Below, one piece after another: positions 7,990-17,445 of a stretch of DNA of 64,000 bases (its first letter is position 1; each line of letters begins with the position of its first letter). The stretch is from Maricaulis virginensis (GTDB lineage: Bacteria; Pseudomonadota; Alphaproteobacteria; Caulobacterales; Maricaulaceae). The notes below the pieces were generated by a model, which saw nothing but the letters and a program-made list of their open reading frames with translations, did no database searches and was not told where the DNA came from. A program made the position numbers and the translations under genes. The stretch lies in the NCBI RefSeq assembly GCF_027922185.1, contig NZ_BSFE01000006.1, forward strand, positions 62,001 to 126,000. Direction: 5' to 3'.

Positions 7990-9564
7990 CTATTGCGGCG
8001 CGTCGGCGCTGAACGTGATCCCCAGTGCATTATAGTCGAACGTGCCGTCCTCGACCTGTTCGGCAATCGTGCCGATGCTGACCGGTTCCGGCGGCGTCAC
8101 ATCGATGGTCAGGCTGCCGCCATTATTGATGAACTGGGTGAGCGCACCGGACAGCTGCGAGAGCAGCGGGCGCGGGATTTCCGGCGGCGCGGACATCATG
8201 CCCATGCCGACCATGGCCGCGGTCTGCATCCGCAACTCGTCGGTCGTGATGCCCTGGGCAGCGGCCCCGGCTTCCAGCGCCCGCTCGAGCAGGGACTGAT
8301 CGACGATGCGAAGGGACATATTGTACAGGATGATCGGTGCCATCATCTCCAGTACGGCATCGGCGTCTTCGGACGGCGCTTCCTTGGCGCCCTCGCCGAA
8401 ACGTTCGGCCATTTCCGGCAGGGCGGCGTAGTATTCGTCATACCCGCCGAAATCCTGCTCCATTTCCAGGCGGACGCCGTCGCGCAGTTCCAGGTAATTA
8501 TCGCCGACGGTCTGCATCCGGCCCGTGCTCTCGTCATAGACGGCGCTGGAGGCCATGCTCAGCTCGAGGCTTTCATAGCCCAGCATGCCGATCGCGGTGG
8601 CGACCTGGGCGCCGGCTTCCTGCGCCGCGTCCGGAACGATGCGGGCGGAATCGAGCGCGAAATCCCATGTATAGCGGGATCCGGCCTTGTTGATCGTGCC
8701 GACCAGATTGTCGAGTGCAAAGCCGACGCCTTCCGCCGACCCTTCGAGCCCGCGCATGGCAAACCGGTCGAACAGGTCCAGCTGCGGCGAGAAGGCACTG
8801 CGGTAATACGCGCTCATCACCTCGTCCTCGCCGGCCCCGCTGGCCATGGCTTCCATGAGTTCGGAATAGGCGCTGGACTGGAAACCGGTCACGGACAGCT
8901 CGCCCAGACGGAAGGCTACGGGTGCGCCTTCGGACACGGCGTCGACGGAGACATTCATCAGCGCCATCCGGCCCAGCTCGACATCGCCGAAGTCCTGCAG
9001 GATGAATTGTTCAACGGAAATGTCGAACGGGCCTTCGCCGTCATCGCCCTGCGCACCGAAACCCTCAAAACCCAGGGACTCGAAGCGATAGGCCGACCAG
9101 TCGGGATCGAAATCGTCCTGCCCCGACAGCAAGCGCGCCAGATCGGCCGCCATCACCGCATTGGGGCCGTCAACGGCAATCCGGGAAATCTCGACCCGGC
9201 CGCCATCGGCATCGATCATCGACAGCCCTTCGACCGCGAAGGCGTCGAACACGACATCGTCGTCGGAATTGATGCGCGGTGCTTCGAAGATCATGCGCGC
9301 GATGTTCATTTCCCCGGGACCGTCGACATCGATATCTTCGTTTGCGATGTCGAGATTGCGGACCACGACATCGGACAGGATGTAGCGGCCGCGCGACCAG
9401 GACGCGTCGGCATAGCTGAAGTCTTCACTGGCGCTGCCGATGAGGCCCATGCGCGTCAGCGCGGCCTCCGCATCGGCACGGCTCTGGGCCAGGGCGCTGC
9501 CAGCCGGCAATGCGGTCACGACCAGGCCGGACAGGGCGAGCGCGGGCAGGATATCAAGTCTCAT
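7990..9564 (-). CDS. Large exported protein of unknown function
   Basis: 524 residues with a clear Sec signal peptide (about 1-26, cleaved near ALAQS). The mature protein is acidic and full of alternating beta-strand-like stretches (for example RYILSDVVVRNLDI, GRVEISRIAVDG, ELGRMALMNVSVD), reminiscent of proteins that build long beta-surfaces, but I recognise no family. There is no lipobox and no second membrane segment, so it should be periplasmic or outer-membrane associated. A GAGGGG ribosome-binding site precedes the ATG. It is alone between a terminator at 7941 and a bifunctional PBP gene on the same strand. Confidence 0.75.
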   Translation of the reverse strand: MRLDILPALALSGLVVTALPAGSALAQSRADAEAALTRMGLIGSASEDFSYADASWSRGRYILSDVVVRNLDIANEDIDVDGPGEMNIARMIFEAPRINSDDDVVFDAFAVEGLSMIDADGGRVEISRIAVDGPNAVMAADLARLLSGQDDFDPDWSAYRFESLGFEGFGAQGDDGEGPFDISVEQFILQDFGDVELGRMALMNVSVDAVSEGAPVAFRLGELSVTGFQSSAYSELMEAMASGAGEDEVMSAYYRSAFSPQLDLFDRFAMRGLEGSAEGVGFALDNLVGTINKAGSRYTWDFALDSARIVPDAAQEAGAQVATAIGMLGYESLELSMASSAVYDESTGRMQTVGDNYLELRDGVRLEMEQDFGGYDEYYAALPEMAERFGEGAKEAPSEDADAVLEMMAPIILYNMSLRIVDQSLLERALEAGAAAQGITTDELRMQTAAMVGMGMMSAPPEIPRPLLSQLSGALTQFINNGGSLTIDVTPPEPVSIGTIAEQVEDGTFDYNALGITFSADAPQ

Positions 9565-9668
9565 GGGTCCCCTCTTTCGATGACAGGAGTTCGTACCGGT
9601 CCCTCGGCACGCAACCTAGCACCGTGCCTGCGCGGCGTCCTGCAAAACAGGTGTAATTGCGCGGGGGA

Positions 9669-11660
9669 TTACTCGCTGTCGGGTCCCCCCAGACCCGCCA
9701 GGAAAGCGGCGATCGGATCGCGCGGCTCCTCGCGCCCGGCCGGGGTGGCGACGGTTTCGGCATCGCCGACCGGCGGCGCGATGGCCGGTCCATCTCCGGC
9801 GGGGCGCGAATGGCCGCTGGCCAGTCCGCTGTGCGGCGCCGACTGCATGTAGGCGCTGAAGATCAGGGCGGGCGGACCGCCCCCCGTCGCGTGATCGCTC
9901 GGCGCATTATCGTCATTGCCGGTCCAGATCGCCGTCACCACGTCGGCGCCATAACCGGCGAACCAGGCATCGCGGAAATCATTGGTCGTGCCCGTCTTGC
10001 CGCCGGTCTCAAGGCCGGGCACCGCCGCATTTCGGCCCGTGCCCCACACCACGACGGCGCGCAGCAGATCCTGCATGCGCGAAACCGTGCGCGCGTCCAG
10101 CACGCGGCGATCGGCCGGCGGCGGCGTTTCGAACAGCAGATCGCCGGCTTCGGTCTCGATGGAGATGATGCCGAAGGGCGAGACCCGGTAGCCGCCATTG
10201 GCAAAGGGCGTATAGGCCCCGGCGAGTTCCAGCGGCGTGACTTCATAGGCGCCCAGCGCCAGCGAGCGGTCGGCCCGCATCGGGCTTTCCATGCCCAGCC
10301 GGCGCGTCAGCCGGGCGACATGGCCGCGGCCGGTCTCCTCGGCGATCTGCACGGCGATGGAGTTGGAGGAGCGGGCGAAGGCCTCGCGCAGGGTCATCTC
10401 GCCGCGATAGGTGTCGTTGTAATTCTGCGGTTCCCAGTCGCCGACGCGCACGGGCCGGTCGTCGCGCACATCGTCCGGTGACAGGCCGGCCTCGAAGGCC
10501 GAGGCATAGACAAAGGCCTTGAAGGCCGAGCCGGGCTGCCGGCTGGCCAGGATCGCGCGATTGAACTGCGAGCGGACATAGGAGCGCCCGCCGACCATGG
10601 CACGCACTGATCCATCATGCGCCAGCGAGACGAGTGCGCCCTCGCTGACCCCGGCGGCGCGGGCCGGATCGGCCAGCACGCCCTCCAGAGCGGCTTCAGC
10701 AGCGCGCTGGGCATCCACATCAAGCGTCGTGCGCACCACCAGATCGCCATGGCTGGGACCGGCGATTTCGCGGACGGACGGGAAAATCCAGTCGATGAAA
10801 TACTGCGCGCCCGGGCTCGACGCGCCGCGCGATACGCGGATCGGCGTGCTGGCAGCCGCAACGCGTTCGGCCTCGGTGATGCGGCCGGTCTGCATCATCA
10901 GGTCGAGCACGACCGTGGCCCGCGCCGCGGCACGGCTGGCATCATTGACCGGGCTGTAGCGCGAGGGCGCCTTCAGGAGGCCGGCCAGCAGCGCCGCCTC
11001 GCCCAGCGACACCTCGCTGGCGGGCTTGCCGAAATAGCGCAGCGACGCCGCCTCGATGCCATAGGCCCCGCCGCCGAAATAGACGCGGTTGAGATAGAGC
11101 TCGAGAATCTCGTCCTTGGTGAAGCGGCTCTCCAGCCAGAAGGCGAGCATCATTTCCTGCAGCTTGCGGCGCCAGGTGCGCTCGGGCGAGAGGAAGAGGT
11201 TTTTCGCCAGCTGCTGGGTCAGGGTCGACCCGCCCTGCACGATATGACCGGCGCGGATATTGGCCAGCATGGCCCGCGACAGGCCGATCACGTCGACCCC
11301 GGGGTGGCTGTAGAAGCGCCGGTCCTCGACCGCCAGCACGGCATCGACCAGGAAGGGCGGCAGGTCCGCCACCGCGACTTCGTGACCATGGGCGGATCCG
11401 CGGCGTGCAATCAGGCGGCCGCGATGGTCCAGGAAGGCGATGGTCGATGAGCGCTCGACCGCGGCGAGGCTGGACGTGTCGGGCAGATCGCGCGCGACGG
11501 ATACCAGAAGCGCGGCGGCGGCCAGGGTCCCGATGACGAAGAGAGCCGCAAAGACCCGCCACAGGGGCAGGCCCGGCTTGCCGCCACGCCGCCGTCTGCG
11601 GCGCGCGGGCGCCGGGCGGGCGCGGTCGGCCGCAGGGGCATTTCGGGGCCGGCGGGCCAT
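9669..11660 (-). CDS. Bifunctional class A penicillin-binding protein (1A-type)
   Basis: 663 residues: an Arg-rich cytoplasmic tail, one membrane helix (about 35-55), a GT51 glycosyltransferase domain and a transpeptidase domain. GT51 motifs are AVEDRRFYSHPGVD (catalytic Glu112) and GGSTLTQQLAKNLFL. Transpeptidase motifs are SAFK (S378 nucleophile, K381), SSN and KTGTT. It polymerises and crosslinks peptidoglycan at the cytoplasmic membrane. The tail beyond KTGTT is short and Pro/Ala-rich. The ATG near 11660 opens directly on MARRPRN. Confidence 0.93.
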   Translation of the reverse strand: MARRPRNAPAADRARPAPARRRRRRGGKPGLPLWRVFAALFVIGTLAAAALLVSVARDLPDTSSLAAVERSSTIAFLDHRGRLIARRGSAHGHEVAVADLPPFLVDAVLAVEDRRFYSHPGVDVIGLSRAMLANIRAGHIVQGGSTLTQQLAKNLFLSPERTWRRKLQEMMLAFWLESRFTKDEILELYLNRVYFGGGAYGIEAASLRYFGKPASEVSLGEAALLAGLLKAPSRYSPVNDASRAAARATVVLDLMMQTGRITEAERVAAASTPIRVSRGASSPGAQYFIDWIFPSVREIAGPSHGDLVVRTTLDVDAQRAAEAALEGVLADPARAAGVSEGALVSLAHDGSVRAMVGGRSYVRSQFNRAILASRQPGSAFKAFVYASAFEAGLSPDDVRDDRPVRVGDWEPQNYNDTYRGEMTLREAFARSSNSIAVQIAEETGRGHVARLTRRLGMESPMRADRSLALGAYEVTPLELAGAYTPFANGGYRVSPFGIISIETEAGDLLFETPPPADRRVLDARTVSRMQDLLRAVVVWGTGRNAAVPGLETGGKTGTTNDFRDAWFAGYGADVVTAIWTGNDDNAPSDHATGGGPPALIFSAYMQSAPHSGLASGHSRPAGDGPAIAPPVGDAETVATPAGREEPRDPIAAFLAGLGGPDSE

Positions 11661-11789
11661 GGCATTTCCTGTGTGAATCCGGACGCCCTATCTGCCGCCT
11701 CCAGGGTTAATTCCCCATGAATGGGGCCGGTGGCGGGGAACGCCTGGCGCAGCTGCGCGTTGAATACTCGAGCGGCAAGGAGGCCCGTC

Positions 11790-12227
11790 ATGTCCAGGCT
11801 GACACACTTGGCCGGCGCCGCGCTGGGAAGCCTGCTGATTGCAGGTTTCGCCCAGCCCCCGGTGCTCGAACTGCGCAATCGCCCGCCGGAAACGGCAACC
11901 GCGATGCCTGTTTCGACCGCCACACTCGAAGCCCTGTCCGTGACGGACAGGACCGGGATTGCCCGCGGTCACGTCATCACCGTCCTGAGACGGCCCGATG
12001 ACAGCATCGCCGCTCTGGAAATCGCCTGGACGGGACCGGACGCCATTCCGGGCATGACGATCGAGCACGCCGTCGGCTTTCTCGACTACCGGCCGGACGC
12101 CAACACGATCGTCGCCCACCAAAGCTGGTCCGAACTCGTGGCCGGATACCGCGCAGCCCGCGTGGAACCGGCCCCGGAGCCGCCGCGCGCCGGCCCGATC
12201 GACGCCGCCGGATCCGTCACTGGATAA
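11790..12227 (+). CDS. Small exported protein, unknown function
   Basis: 145 residues from the ATG at 11790, chosen because AAGGAGG lies about 7 bases upstream; the open frame extends back to 11721 without a ribosome-binding site. Residues 5-22 form a signal-peptide-like hydrophobic stretch. The centre (GHVITVLRRPDDSIAALEIAW) looks like a small beta-barrel of the PRC type, but the similarity is weak. The C-terminus is Pro/Ala-rich. It is followed after 21 bases by a DUF1328 gene on the same strand, suggesting a small envelope operon. Confidence 0.65.
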   Translation: MSRLTHLAGAALGSLLIAGFAQPPVLELRNRPPETATAMPVSTATLEALSVTDRTGIARGHVITVLRRPDDSIAALEIAWTGPDAIPGMTIEHAVGFLDYRPDANTIVAHQSWSELVAGYRAARVEPAPEPPRAGPIDAAGSVTG

Positions 12228-12248
12228 GAAGCAAAAAAGGAGTCCGTC

Positions 12249-12425
12249 ATGCTCAGCTGGGCAATTCTGTTCTTCATCCTTGCGGTCGTCGCCGCCATTC
12301 TCGGTTTCGGCGGCCTGGCCAGCGCCTTTGCCGGCATCGCACAGATCCTGTTCGTGGTGTTCCTGGCGCTGTTTGTCCTGGCGCTCGTCGCCCGGGCCAT
12401 CCGCGGCCAGTCACCGCCCGCCTAA
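12249..12425 (+). CDS. DUF1328 (YtjA-family) small membrane protein
   Basis: 58 residues, two hydrophobic helices and a charged end. The start MLSWAILFFILAVVAAILGF and the following GGLASAFAGIAQILF match the DUF1328/YtjA family, small inner-membrane proteins of unknown role common in Proteobacteria. GGAG precedes the ATG. A strong terminator follows at 12457, so the transcript ends here. Confidence 0.88.
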   Translation: MLSWAILFFILAVVAAILGFGGLASAFAGIAQILFVVFLALFVLALVARAIRGQSPPA

Positions 12426-12456
12426 ACCCGTCCGGTCACAAACGACCGGCTGGACG

Positions 12457-12492
12457 AAAACGCGCTCCGGGACATCCGGGGCGCGTTTTTTT
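12457..12492 (+). terminator. Rho-independent terminator after the DUF1328 gene
   Basis: 14-bp stem (12457-12470 with 12476-12489, one G-T wobble) followed by a run of seven T. Confidence 0.88.
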
Positions 12493-12561
12493 GATGGTCA
12501 GGCGGACTTGCGCAGGTCGCGAGCTGGCGTCACCATTGGGGCTCCACAAGGGGTGCTTCCA

Positions 12562-12750
12562 ATGACCGTAAAGCGTGTGTTTCTGGTGTGTGCGGCGCTG
12601 CTGGGCGCGGCAAGCCTGTCCGGCTGCGTCATCTATGAAGGCAGCGACGCGGTCTGCCCCCATGGCGACCCCAATGCCGACAACTGGCCCTATTGCGGCG
12701 GCGCCCGGCCCGGCGGTTCGCAACCGGTCGACGACTTCCCCGACTACTGA
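12562..12750 (+). CDS. Short lipoprotein, unknown function
   Basis: 62 residues. The N-terminus MTVKRVFLVCAALLGAASL followed by SGC is a lipoprotein signal peptide with the lipidated Cys at 22. The mature part of about 40 residues contains two further cysteines (AVCPHGD, WPYCGGA) that could pair. Its stop codon overlaps the stop of the convergent antiporter gene by a few bases. AAGGGG lies about 10 bases before the ATG. No family recognised. Confidence 0.7.
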   Translation: MTVKRVFLVCAALLGAASLSGCVIYEGSDAVCPHGDPNADNWPYCGGARPGGSQPVDDFPDY

Positions 12751-14624
12751 CGCGCCGGACCGGCGGGCTCGCCGCTCTCGGCCTGCCCGTCACGCGGCGG
12801 CGCAAAGCTGACGATCACACTTCCCGGCGCTTCCGGCGGCTCGCGCCCCGGCCCCAGCAGGATGAGTGTGCCGTTCGGCTGACGCGCCAGAACGAGGTCG
12901 GCGTTTTCGTCGAGATCTTCGAGATAGCGCGACAGCGGGTATTCCTCGGTCAGCCGCGTGGTGCGGAAGCGCCAGCCGCGCCACCAGTCGCGCGCCAGAC
13001 CGTCATAGCCGCGGCCGCGCCGGATCAGGGTCCGGCCCCGGGCCGTGAAGGCGATGGAGCGGGGATCGTCCTCGCCCCGCTCGCCCTCGTCGAGCCCTTC
13101 ATGGGCCGACAGCTGGTAGACGCGCGACCGGCCCAGCTCGGGCGCATAGTCGATACAGACCAGGGCGTTGTAGGCATCATTGGCGGAGGCCGCGATGAGG
13201 GCCGAGAAACGCGACGGTTCCAGCCGCCACTCGGCAGCCTCGGACAGCACCTCGCCGTAATAGACGTCATGCCCGTCCAGCCGTGCAGCCCGCAGGCGCC
13301 GCCAGCTGGTGTCGGCCACCGTGTGCGGCACCTCGATCTTCTTCAGCACACCCGCAAGCCCCAGGCTCCAGGGATTGGCACCGACGATCAGCAGCCGCTC
13401 CGGCCCTGACTGCGACAGGCCGAACAGGCGCGCCAGCGGCGTCACGGCAAAGCCGCAGCCCACCACGCTGGCGAACACGGTTGCGAAGACCAGCGGCGCC
13501 AGGATGGCGGCGTCCTCGCGGCCGGCCTCGACAAGCTCGGCGGCCAGGTGTCCGGCGGTCGCCGCCGCGACCACACCGCGCGGACCGATCAGGCCGACAA
13601 AGGCGGTTTCGCGCAGATTGAGGCCGGAATTCAGGGTCGCGAGGAAGATGCCGAGCGGCCGGGCAATCAGGATCAGCACCACCACAAAAGCCGCATGCCG
13701 CCAGTTCAGCTCGGCCAGGGCCGACGGCGTCAGCCCGGCGGCGAGCACAACGAAGACACTCGCGACGAGAATGGAGGCGATGCCTTCCTTGAAGCGGCGC
13801 ATTTCCTCGATCGAGGCCAGCCGCGAATTGGCGACGACAAGGCCGAACACCGTCACGGCGACCAGGCCGGTCTCGTGCGCCAGCGCTTCGGCCGAGGAGA
13901 AGCAGACCAGAACCGAGGCGAGCACGAGCGGCGCCTTCATCTGTTCCGGCACCCAGCCGCGGCGGAAGGCCCGCGACAGGCCGAAGCCGAAGGCAATGCC
14001 CAGCCCGGCCCCGATCACCGCGCCGAAGGCCAGCGCCCCGGCCGCACCGGCCCAGTCCTGGCCCAGCGCAGTCTGGCGCACGGCCTCGAACACGAACACG
14101 GCGGCAAGCGCGCCGATCGGGTCGTTGACGATGCCTTCCCATTTCAGCACCGAGGCGATACGCGGCGGCAGTTTTGCCTGCCGCAGCAGCGGCAGCACGA
14201 CGGTCGGCCCGGTGACGGTCAAAAGCGCACCGATCATTGCCGACAGGTCGAGCGCCAGGCCCGCCACATAGTGCAGCGCCAGCGTCGCCAGGATGCCGTT
14301 GAGCGGCACACCCAGCAGAACCAGCCGCCAGACCGGTTTCGACACGCCACGCAGCTCGCGGAAGTTCAGGGTGATACCGCCCTCGAACAGGATCACGCCG
14401 ACCGCCAGGGCGATCATCGGCCGCAGATAGCCGCCGAAACTCGCTTCCGGATCGAGCAGGGGCGCGCCCGAGATCAGCGCGAAGACCGGCCCCAGAAGGA
14501 GACCGGCCCCCATCATCAGCACGATGGACGGCCAGCGCAGCCGCCAGGCGAGCCATTGAGCGGCAACGCCTGAACCGGCGATGAGTGCGATAGTCAGGGT
14601 GAGGTCAGGCGGTGCGTGCATCAT
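12744..14624 (-). CDS. CPA1-type Na+/H+ antiporter with cytoplasmic C-terminal domain
   Basis: 626 residues with about twelve membrane helices up to about residue 400. The LKWEGIVNDPIGAL segment carries the Asn-Asp pair (near 167-168) that binds the cation in NhaP/CPA1 exchangers. After PLARLFGL comes a soluble region starting RLLIVGANPWSLGLAGVL, which resembles a Rossmann/TrkA-N-like nucleotide-binding fold, then a further about 150 residues. It should exchange Na+ or K+ for protons, with the C-terminus as a regulatory module. Its 3' end overlaps the convergent small lipoprotein gene. Confidence 0.88.
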   Translation of the reverse strand: MMHAPPDLTLTIALIAGSGVAAQWLAWRLRWPSIVLMMGAGLLLGPVFALISGAPLLDPEASFGGYLRPMIALAVGVILFEGGITLNFRELRGVSKPVWRLVLLGVPLNGILATLALHYVAGLALDLSAMIGALLTVTGPTVVLPLLRQAKLPPRIASVLKWEGIVNDPIGALAAVFVFEAVRQTALGQDWAGAAGALAFGAVIGAGLGIAFGFGLSRAFRRGWVPEQMKAPLVLASVLVCFSSAEALAHETGLVAVTVFGLVVANSRLASIEEMRRFKEGIASILVASVFVVLAAGLTPSALAELNWRHAAFVVVLILIARPLGIFLATLNSGLNLRETAFVGLIGPRGVVAAATAGHLAAELVEAGREDAAILAPLVFATVFASVVGCGFAVTPLARLFGLSQSGPERLLIVGANPWSLGLAGVLKKIEVPHTVADTSWRRLRAARLDGHDVYYGEVLSEAAEWRLEPSRFSALIAASANDAYNALVCIDYAPELGRSRVYQLSAHEGLDEGERGEDDPRSIAFTARGRTLIRRGRGYDGLARDWWRGWRFRTTRLTEEYPLSRYLEDLDENADLVLARQPNGTLILLGPGREPPEAPGSVIVSFAPPRDGQAESGEPAGPARQ

Positions 14625-14692
14625 GGCGGCGTTGTTAGCGCGTTTCGAACCCGCCGTCGCCTGTGCGACGGCAAACAGTCGGGGAGGCTGTC

Positions 14693-14902
14693 ATGACCAC
14701 GCTACCGCTCGAGTTCCAACTCGCCCTCGTTTCATTCGCCACGGCGCTGCTGATCGGCGGACCGGTCACGCTGATCGGCGCCTCGAACCTCGCCACCGCA
14801 GCCCGGATGGCCGGCGGTGTCGTGTTGCGACGGCGCATGATGTCCGGGCTCGCGGTTACACTGGCGAGCGGTGCTGGCCTGGCATCGGCCTGGCCGTTCT
14901 AG
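14693..14902 (+). CDS. Small membrane protein, unknown function
   Basis: 69 residues with two hydrophobic stretches (about 9-35 and 49-66) separated by a basic turn (VLRRRMMSG). GGGGAGG lies 6-8 bases before the ATG, which supports a real gene despite its size. It is divergent from the antiporter and its stop overlaps the stop of the convergent gene at 14899. No family recognised. Confidence 0.6.
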   Translation: MTTLPLEFQLALVSFATALLIGGPVTLIGASNLATAARMAGGVVLRRRMMSGLAVTLASGAGLASAWPF

Positions 14903-15438
14903 CCCTCGCCCTTTTCGGCCGTGTCGTTGTGCAGGAAGTCGAAGCCGATGGACTGCCCGCCATAATCGCCATGCTCGAAGAGATCAGCGGCATCATCGAA
15001 CCAGCGCACCAGATGCGCGTGCAACCGCTCGAACAGGTCGAACAGCTCGGCATCCGAGACCGGCAGGCCGATATCGAAGACCGGCCCGTTGGCGATGGCG
15101 ATCTCCATGTGATGCCCCTTCTTGGCGCAGGTCAGCACAAGCCGGATCCAGTCGCCCGTGCGCGACACCTTCACAGCCAGGCCGAAACTGATCGGCCCCA
15201 GCGGCAGGAAACCGGTTCCCGAGACAGAAAAAGCGCCGGAGCGATAGGGCTGCGGCACCCAGGCGCCCTCCGGCGGCACGAGATGCACGCACACACCCTT
15301 GTCATCGCCGAGATAGCGGCAGAAGCCCGCCGACACATTCTCGGCGACGCTGCGCACGATGGCGTAGTTGTCCAGGCTCAACCGGCCATAGCGCTCGGCG
15401 GCTTCGGTCAGCGTGTCGAAACGCGACTTGTCGCTCAT
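14899..15438 (-). CDS. Hypothetical cytoplasmic protein
   Basis: 179 residues, no signal peptide or membrane helix. Notable segments are VCVHLVPPEGAWVPQPY and FLPLGPISFGLAVKVS. The composition is that of a compact alpha/beta protein. GAGG lies just before the ATG. Divergent from the glycerophosphodiesterase lipoprotein gene with a 62-bp gap. I do not recognise the family. Confidence 0.65.
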   Translation of the reverse strand: MSDKSRFDTLTEAAERYGRLSLDNYAIVRSVAENVSAGFCRYLGDDKGVCVHLVPPEGAWVPQPYRSGAFSVSGTGFLPLGPISFGLAVKVSRTGDWIRLVLTCAKKGHHMEIAIANGPVFDIGLPVSDAELFDLFERLHAHLVRWFDDAADLFEHGDYGGQSIGFDFLHNDTAEKGEG

Positions 15439-15500
15439 TTGTCACTCCTCTTGCCGCAGGGCTCGCGCTAGTGTGCCGCGCAATGCACGGGGAGGGAAAG

Positions 15501-16517
15501 ATGCGCCGACACATCATTCTGGCCGGACTGGCCTTTTCGCTGGCTGCCGGACTGGCCGCCTGCGGCGAGGAAGACACCGTTGCGCCGATCGAGTGGCAGA
15601 CCCTGTCTGGCCTGCCACCACTCGTGATTGCCCATCGCGGCGCCAGCGGCGATCGGCCCGAGCATACGCTGGCGGCCTATCAACTGGCCATCGAACAGGG
15701 CGCCGACGTGATCGAGCCCGATCTGGTGATGACGGCCGATGGTGTGCTCGTGGCCCGCCACGACCATTATCTCTCGACCACGACCGACATTGCCGGCCGG
15801 CCCGAATTCGCCGACCGCCGGCGTGAGCTCGACGGCCGGGCCGACTGGTGGGTCGAAGATTTCACGCTCGCCGAATTGCGCACCCTGCGCGCCATCCAGC
15901 CCTGGCCCCAGCGCGATGCCGGCTTCAACGGCGAATTCCTGATCCCGACCTTCGAGGAGGTCCTCGACCTCGCCGCGGAATACGGCGTGCTCACCGAGCC
16001 CGAGGTAAAGGTGCCCGGACACTATGTCTCGATCGGTCTCGACCCGCTGCCCGAACTGGTCCGCATCCTGCGCGAGCGCGGGCTCGACAGCGCCGATGCA
16101 CCGATGACCATCCAGTGTTTCGAGCCGGATTTCCTGGCGCGGCTGAATACCGAGATCGACACGCCGCTGGCGATGCTGGTCTTCCCGATGCAGGAACTCG
16201 ACCCCTCGGCCGATCCGCTGCAGCCGAGTGTCGCGCTGGACGATCTGGCCGTGTTTGCCGATGCCGTCGGGCCGGCCAAGAGCCTGATCATTACCGAAGC
16301 CGGTGAGGATACCGGTTTCGTCGCCCGCGCCCACGCGCTGGGCCTTGAGGTCCACCCCTGGACCTTCCGCGACGATGTCCCGCTGGCCGGGGATATCGAT
16401 ATCGCCACGGAGCTGGAACGCGTCTACCGGCTGGGCGTGGACGGTGTGTTCGCCGACTTTCCGGCCACCGCAGTGGCGGTGCGCGATGCCATGACCGGCG
16501 AGGCGGCCGGCGAATAG
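15501..16517 (+). CDS. Glycerophosphodiester phosphodiesterase, lipoprotein
   Basis: 338 residues. The signal peptide ends in a lipobox LAAC with the lipidated Cys at 21, so the enzyme is membrane-anchored on the periplasmic side. The GDPD TIM-barrel signature is clear: AHRGASG (H45, R46), PEHT (E54), VIEPDL (E72, D74) and ARHDH (H87), which supply the catalytic histidines and metal ligands. It hydrolyses deacylated phospholipids to glycerol-3-phosphate and an alcohol. The ATG at 15501 follows GGGGAGGGAAAG; upstream in-frame codons lack such a site. Confidence 0.92.
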   Translation: MRRHIILAGLAFSLAAGLAACGEEDTVAPIEWQTLSGLPPLVIAHRGASGDRPEHTLAAYQLAIEQGADVIEPDLVMTADGVLVARHDHYLSTTTDIAGRPEFADRRRELDGRADWWVEDFTLAELRTLRAIQPWPQRDAGFNGEFLIPTFEEVLDLAAEYGVLTEPEVKVPGHYVSIGLDPLPELVRILRERGLDSADAPMTIQCFEPDFLARLNTEIDTPLAMLVFPMQELDPSADPLQPSVALDDLAVFADAVGPAKSLIITEAGEDTGFVARAHALGLEVHPWTFRDDVPLAGDIDIATELERVYRLGVDGVFADFPATAVAVRDAMTGEAAGE

Positions 16518-16548
16518 GCCCCGGCCAACAAACCCATCGGCAAAAGAA

Positions 16549-16578
16549 AACGGCGTGGAGATTGCTCTCCACGCCGTT
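16549..16578. terminator. Bidirectional terminator, glycerophosphodiesterase / cold-shock gene
   Basis: 12-bp perfect stem (16549-16560 with 16567-16578) with an A-rich flank on the left, giving a T-rich tail for the reverse-strand csp transcript. Confidence 0.8.
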
Positions 16579-16601
16579 CGATCTTTGGATCCTGCTGCGC
16601 C

Positions 16602-16814
16602 TTAGTCGGCGTATTGCAGGTTGATCGCCTTCGGTCCCTTGCCGCGACGGTCCGGTTCGGTCTCGAAGGAGACCTTTTGGCCGTCGTTCAGCCCCGGCAG
16701 GCCAGAAGCCTGGACAGCGGAGATGTGCACGAAGACGTCATTGCCGCCCTCGTCCGGGGTGATGAAGCCAAAGCCTTTGCTTTGGTTGAAGAATTTGACC
16801 GTACCTGTGGCCAT
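16602..16814 (-). CDS. Cold-shock domain protein (CspA family)
   Basis: 70 residues forming a single cold-shock OB-fold. RNP1 (KGFGFI) and RNP2 (VFVHIS) RNA-binding motifs are intact; the start MATGTVKFFNQSKG is typical. It binds single-stranded nucleic acid and acts as an RNA chaperone. A long leader of up to 325 bp precedes it, as is common for csp genes, and a terminator follows at 16549. Confidence 0.95.
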   Translation of the reverse strand: MATGTVKFFNQSKGFGFITPDEGGNDVFVHISAVQASGLPGLNDGQKVSFETEPDRRGKGPKAINLQYAD

Positions 16815-17139
16815 GGGGAACCTTCCCTTGAATGCGTGCCCTGCGTGCGGGCATAGAAAAAATGCAATGTCAGCGCCCTGACACTGGTATTACGGACGTA
16901 GAAAGTCGGGGAAGGCTGAAGTCTAGGTGTCCGATGTGACCCCCTCACGGGCGCCACCGGGTAGGCGATCAGAATTCCGTCCGGCCTCTGGGGCCGCCCG
17001 TCGCCGCGGATATGCGCACGGATTTGCTCGCAAAGCAAATGAAACTCTTGTGGCATGCGCAACAAAACCTTGCTGTCCACGCCAGGCCATGCAGCCGTGG
17101 CGGCTTGACCCCGCCGGAAGATCGCATACTCCTGCCGGT
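16815..17139. other. Intergenic region, probable cold-shock leader and promoter
   Basis: 325 bp between the divergent csp gene and a small membrane-protein gene. It has an A-rich patch (AGAAAAAATGCAATG) close to the csp start and a relatively A/T-rich block around 17030-17080. No family repeat, RNA gene or clear promoter box was recognised. Confidence 0.4.
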
Positions 17140-17445
17140 ATGAGCCGACGCCGCTTTCTCGACCGCACCCATCGCCAGCGTGACCGGCAGCGCCGGTCCA
17201 CCGGCGGTTTCAACCCCGGCGCGATGATCCGTCTGGCGGGTTTCGGGGCCGCCCTGATGGTCGGCGTCGCGGTCTATATCGGCTTTGCCCGCCAGGGCGA
17301 GACGATCTATGACGGCCGCTGGGGCGTCCTGCAGCGGCTGATCACGCCACTCTTTCTGGGCTTCAACGCGCTCGATCTGATCGTCCTGCTGCTTGCCGGC
17401 CTCGTCGCCTGGCGCATCTGGCTGCGCATGCAGAAGACGCGCTAG
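17140..17445 (+). CDS. Small membrane protein, unknown function
   Basis: 101 residues from ATG 17140. A strongly basic N-terminus (MSRRRFLDRTHRQRDRQRRS) is followed by two hydrophobic helices (about 29-49 and 72-92). The frame is open further upstream to 16927, but that part is Pro/Arg-rich and unlike coding sequence. The ribosome-binding site is weak. No family recognised. Confidence 0.55.
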   Translation: MSRRRFLDRTHRQRDRQRRSTGGFNPGAMIRLAGFGAALMVGVAVYIGFARQGETIYDGRWGVLQRLITPLFLGFNALDLIVLLLAGLVAWRIWLRMQKTR

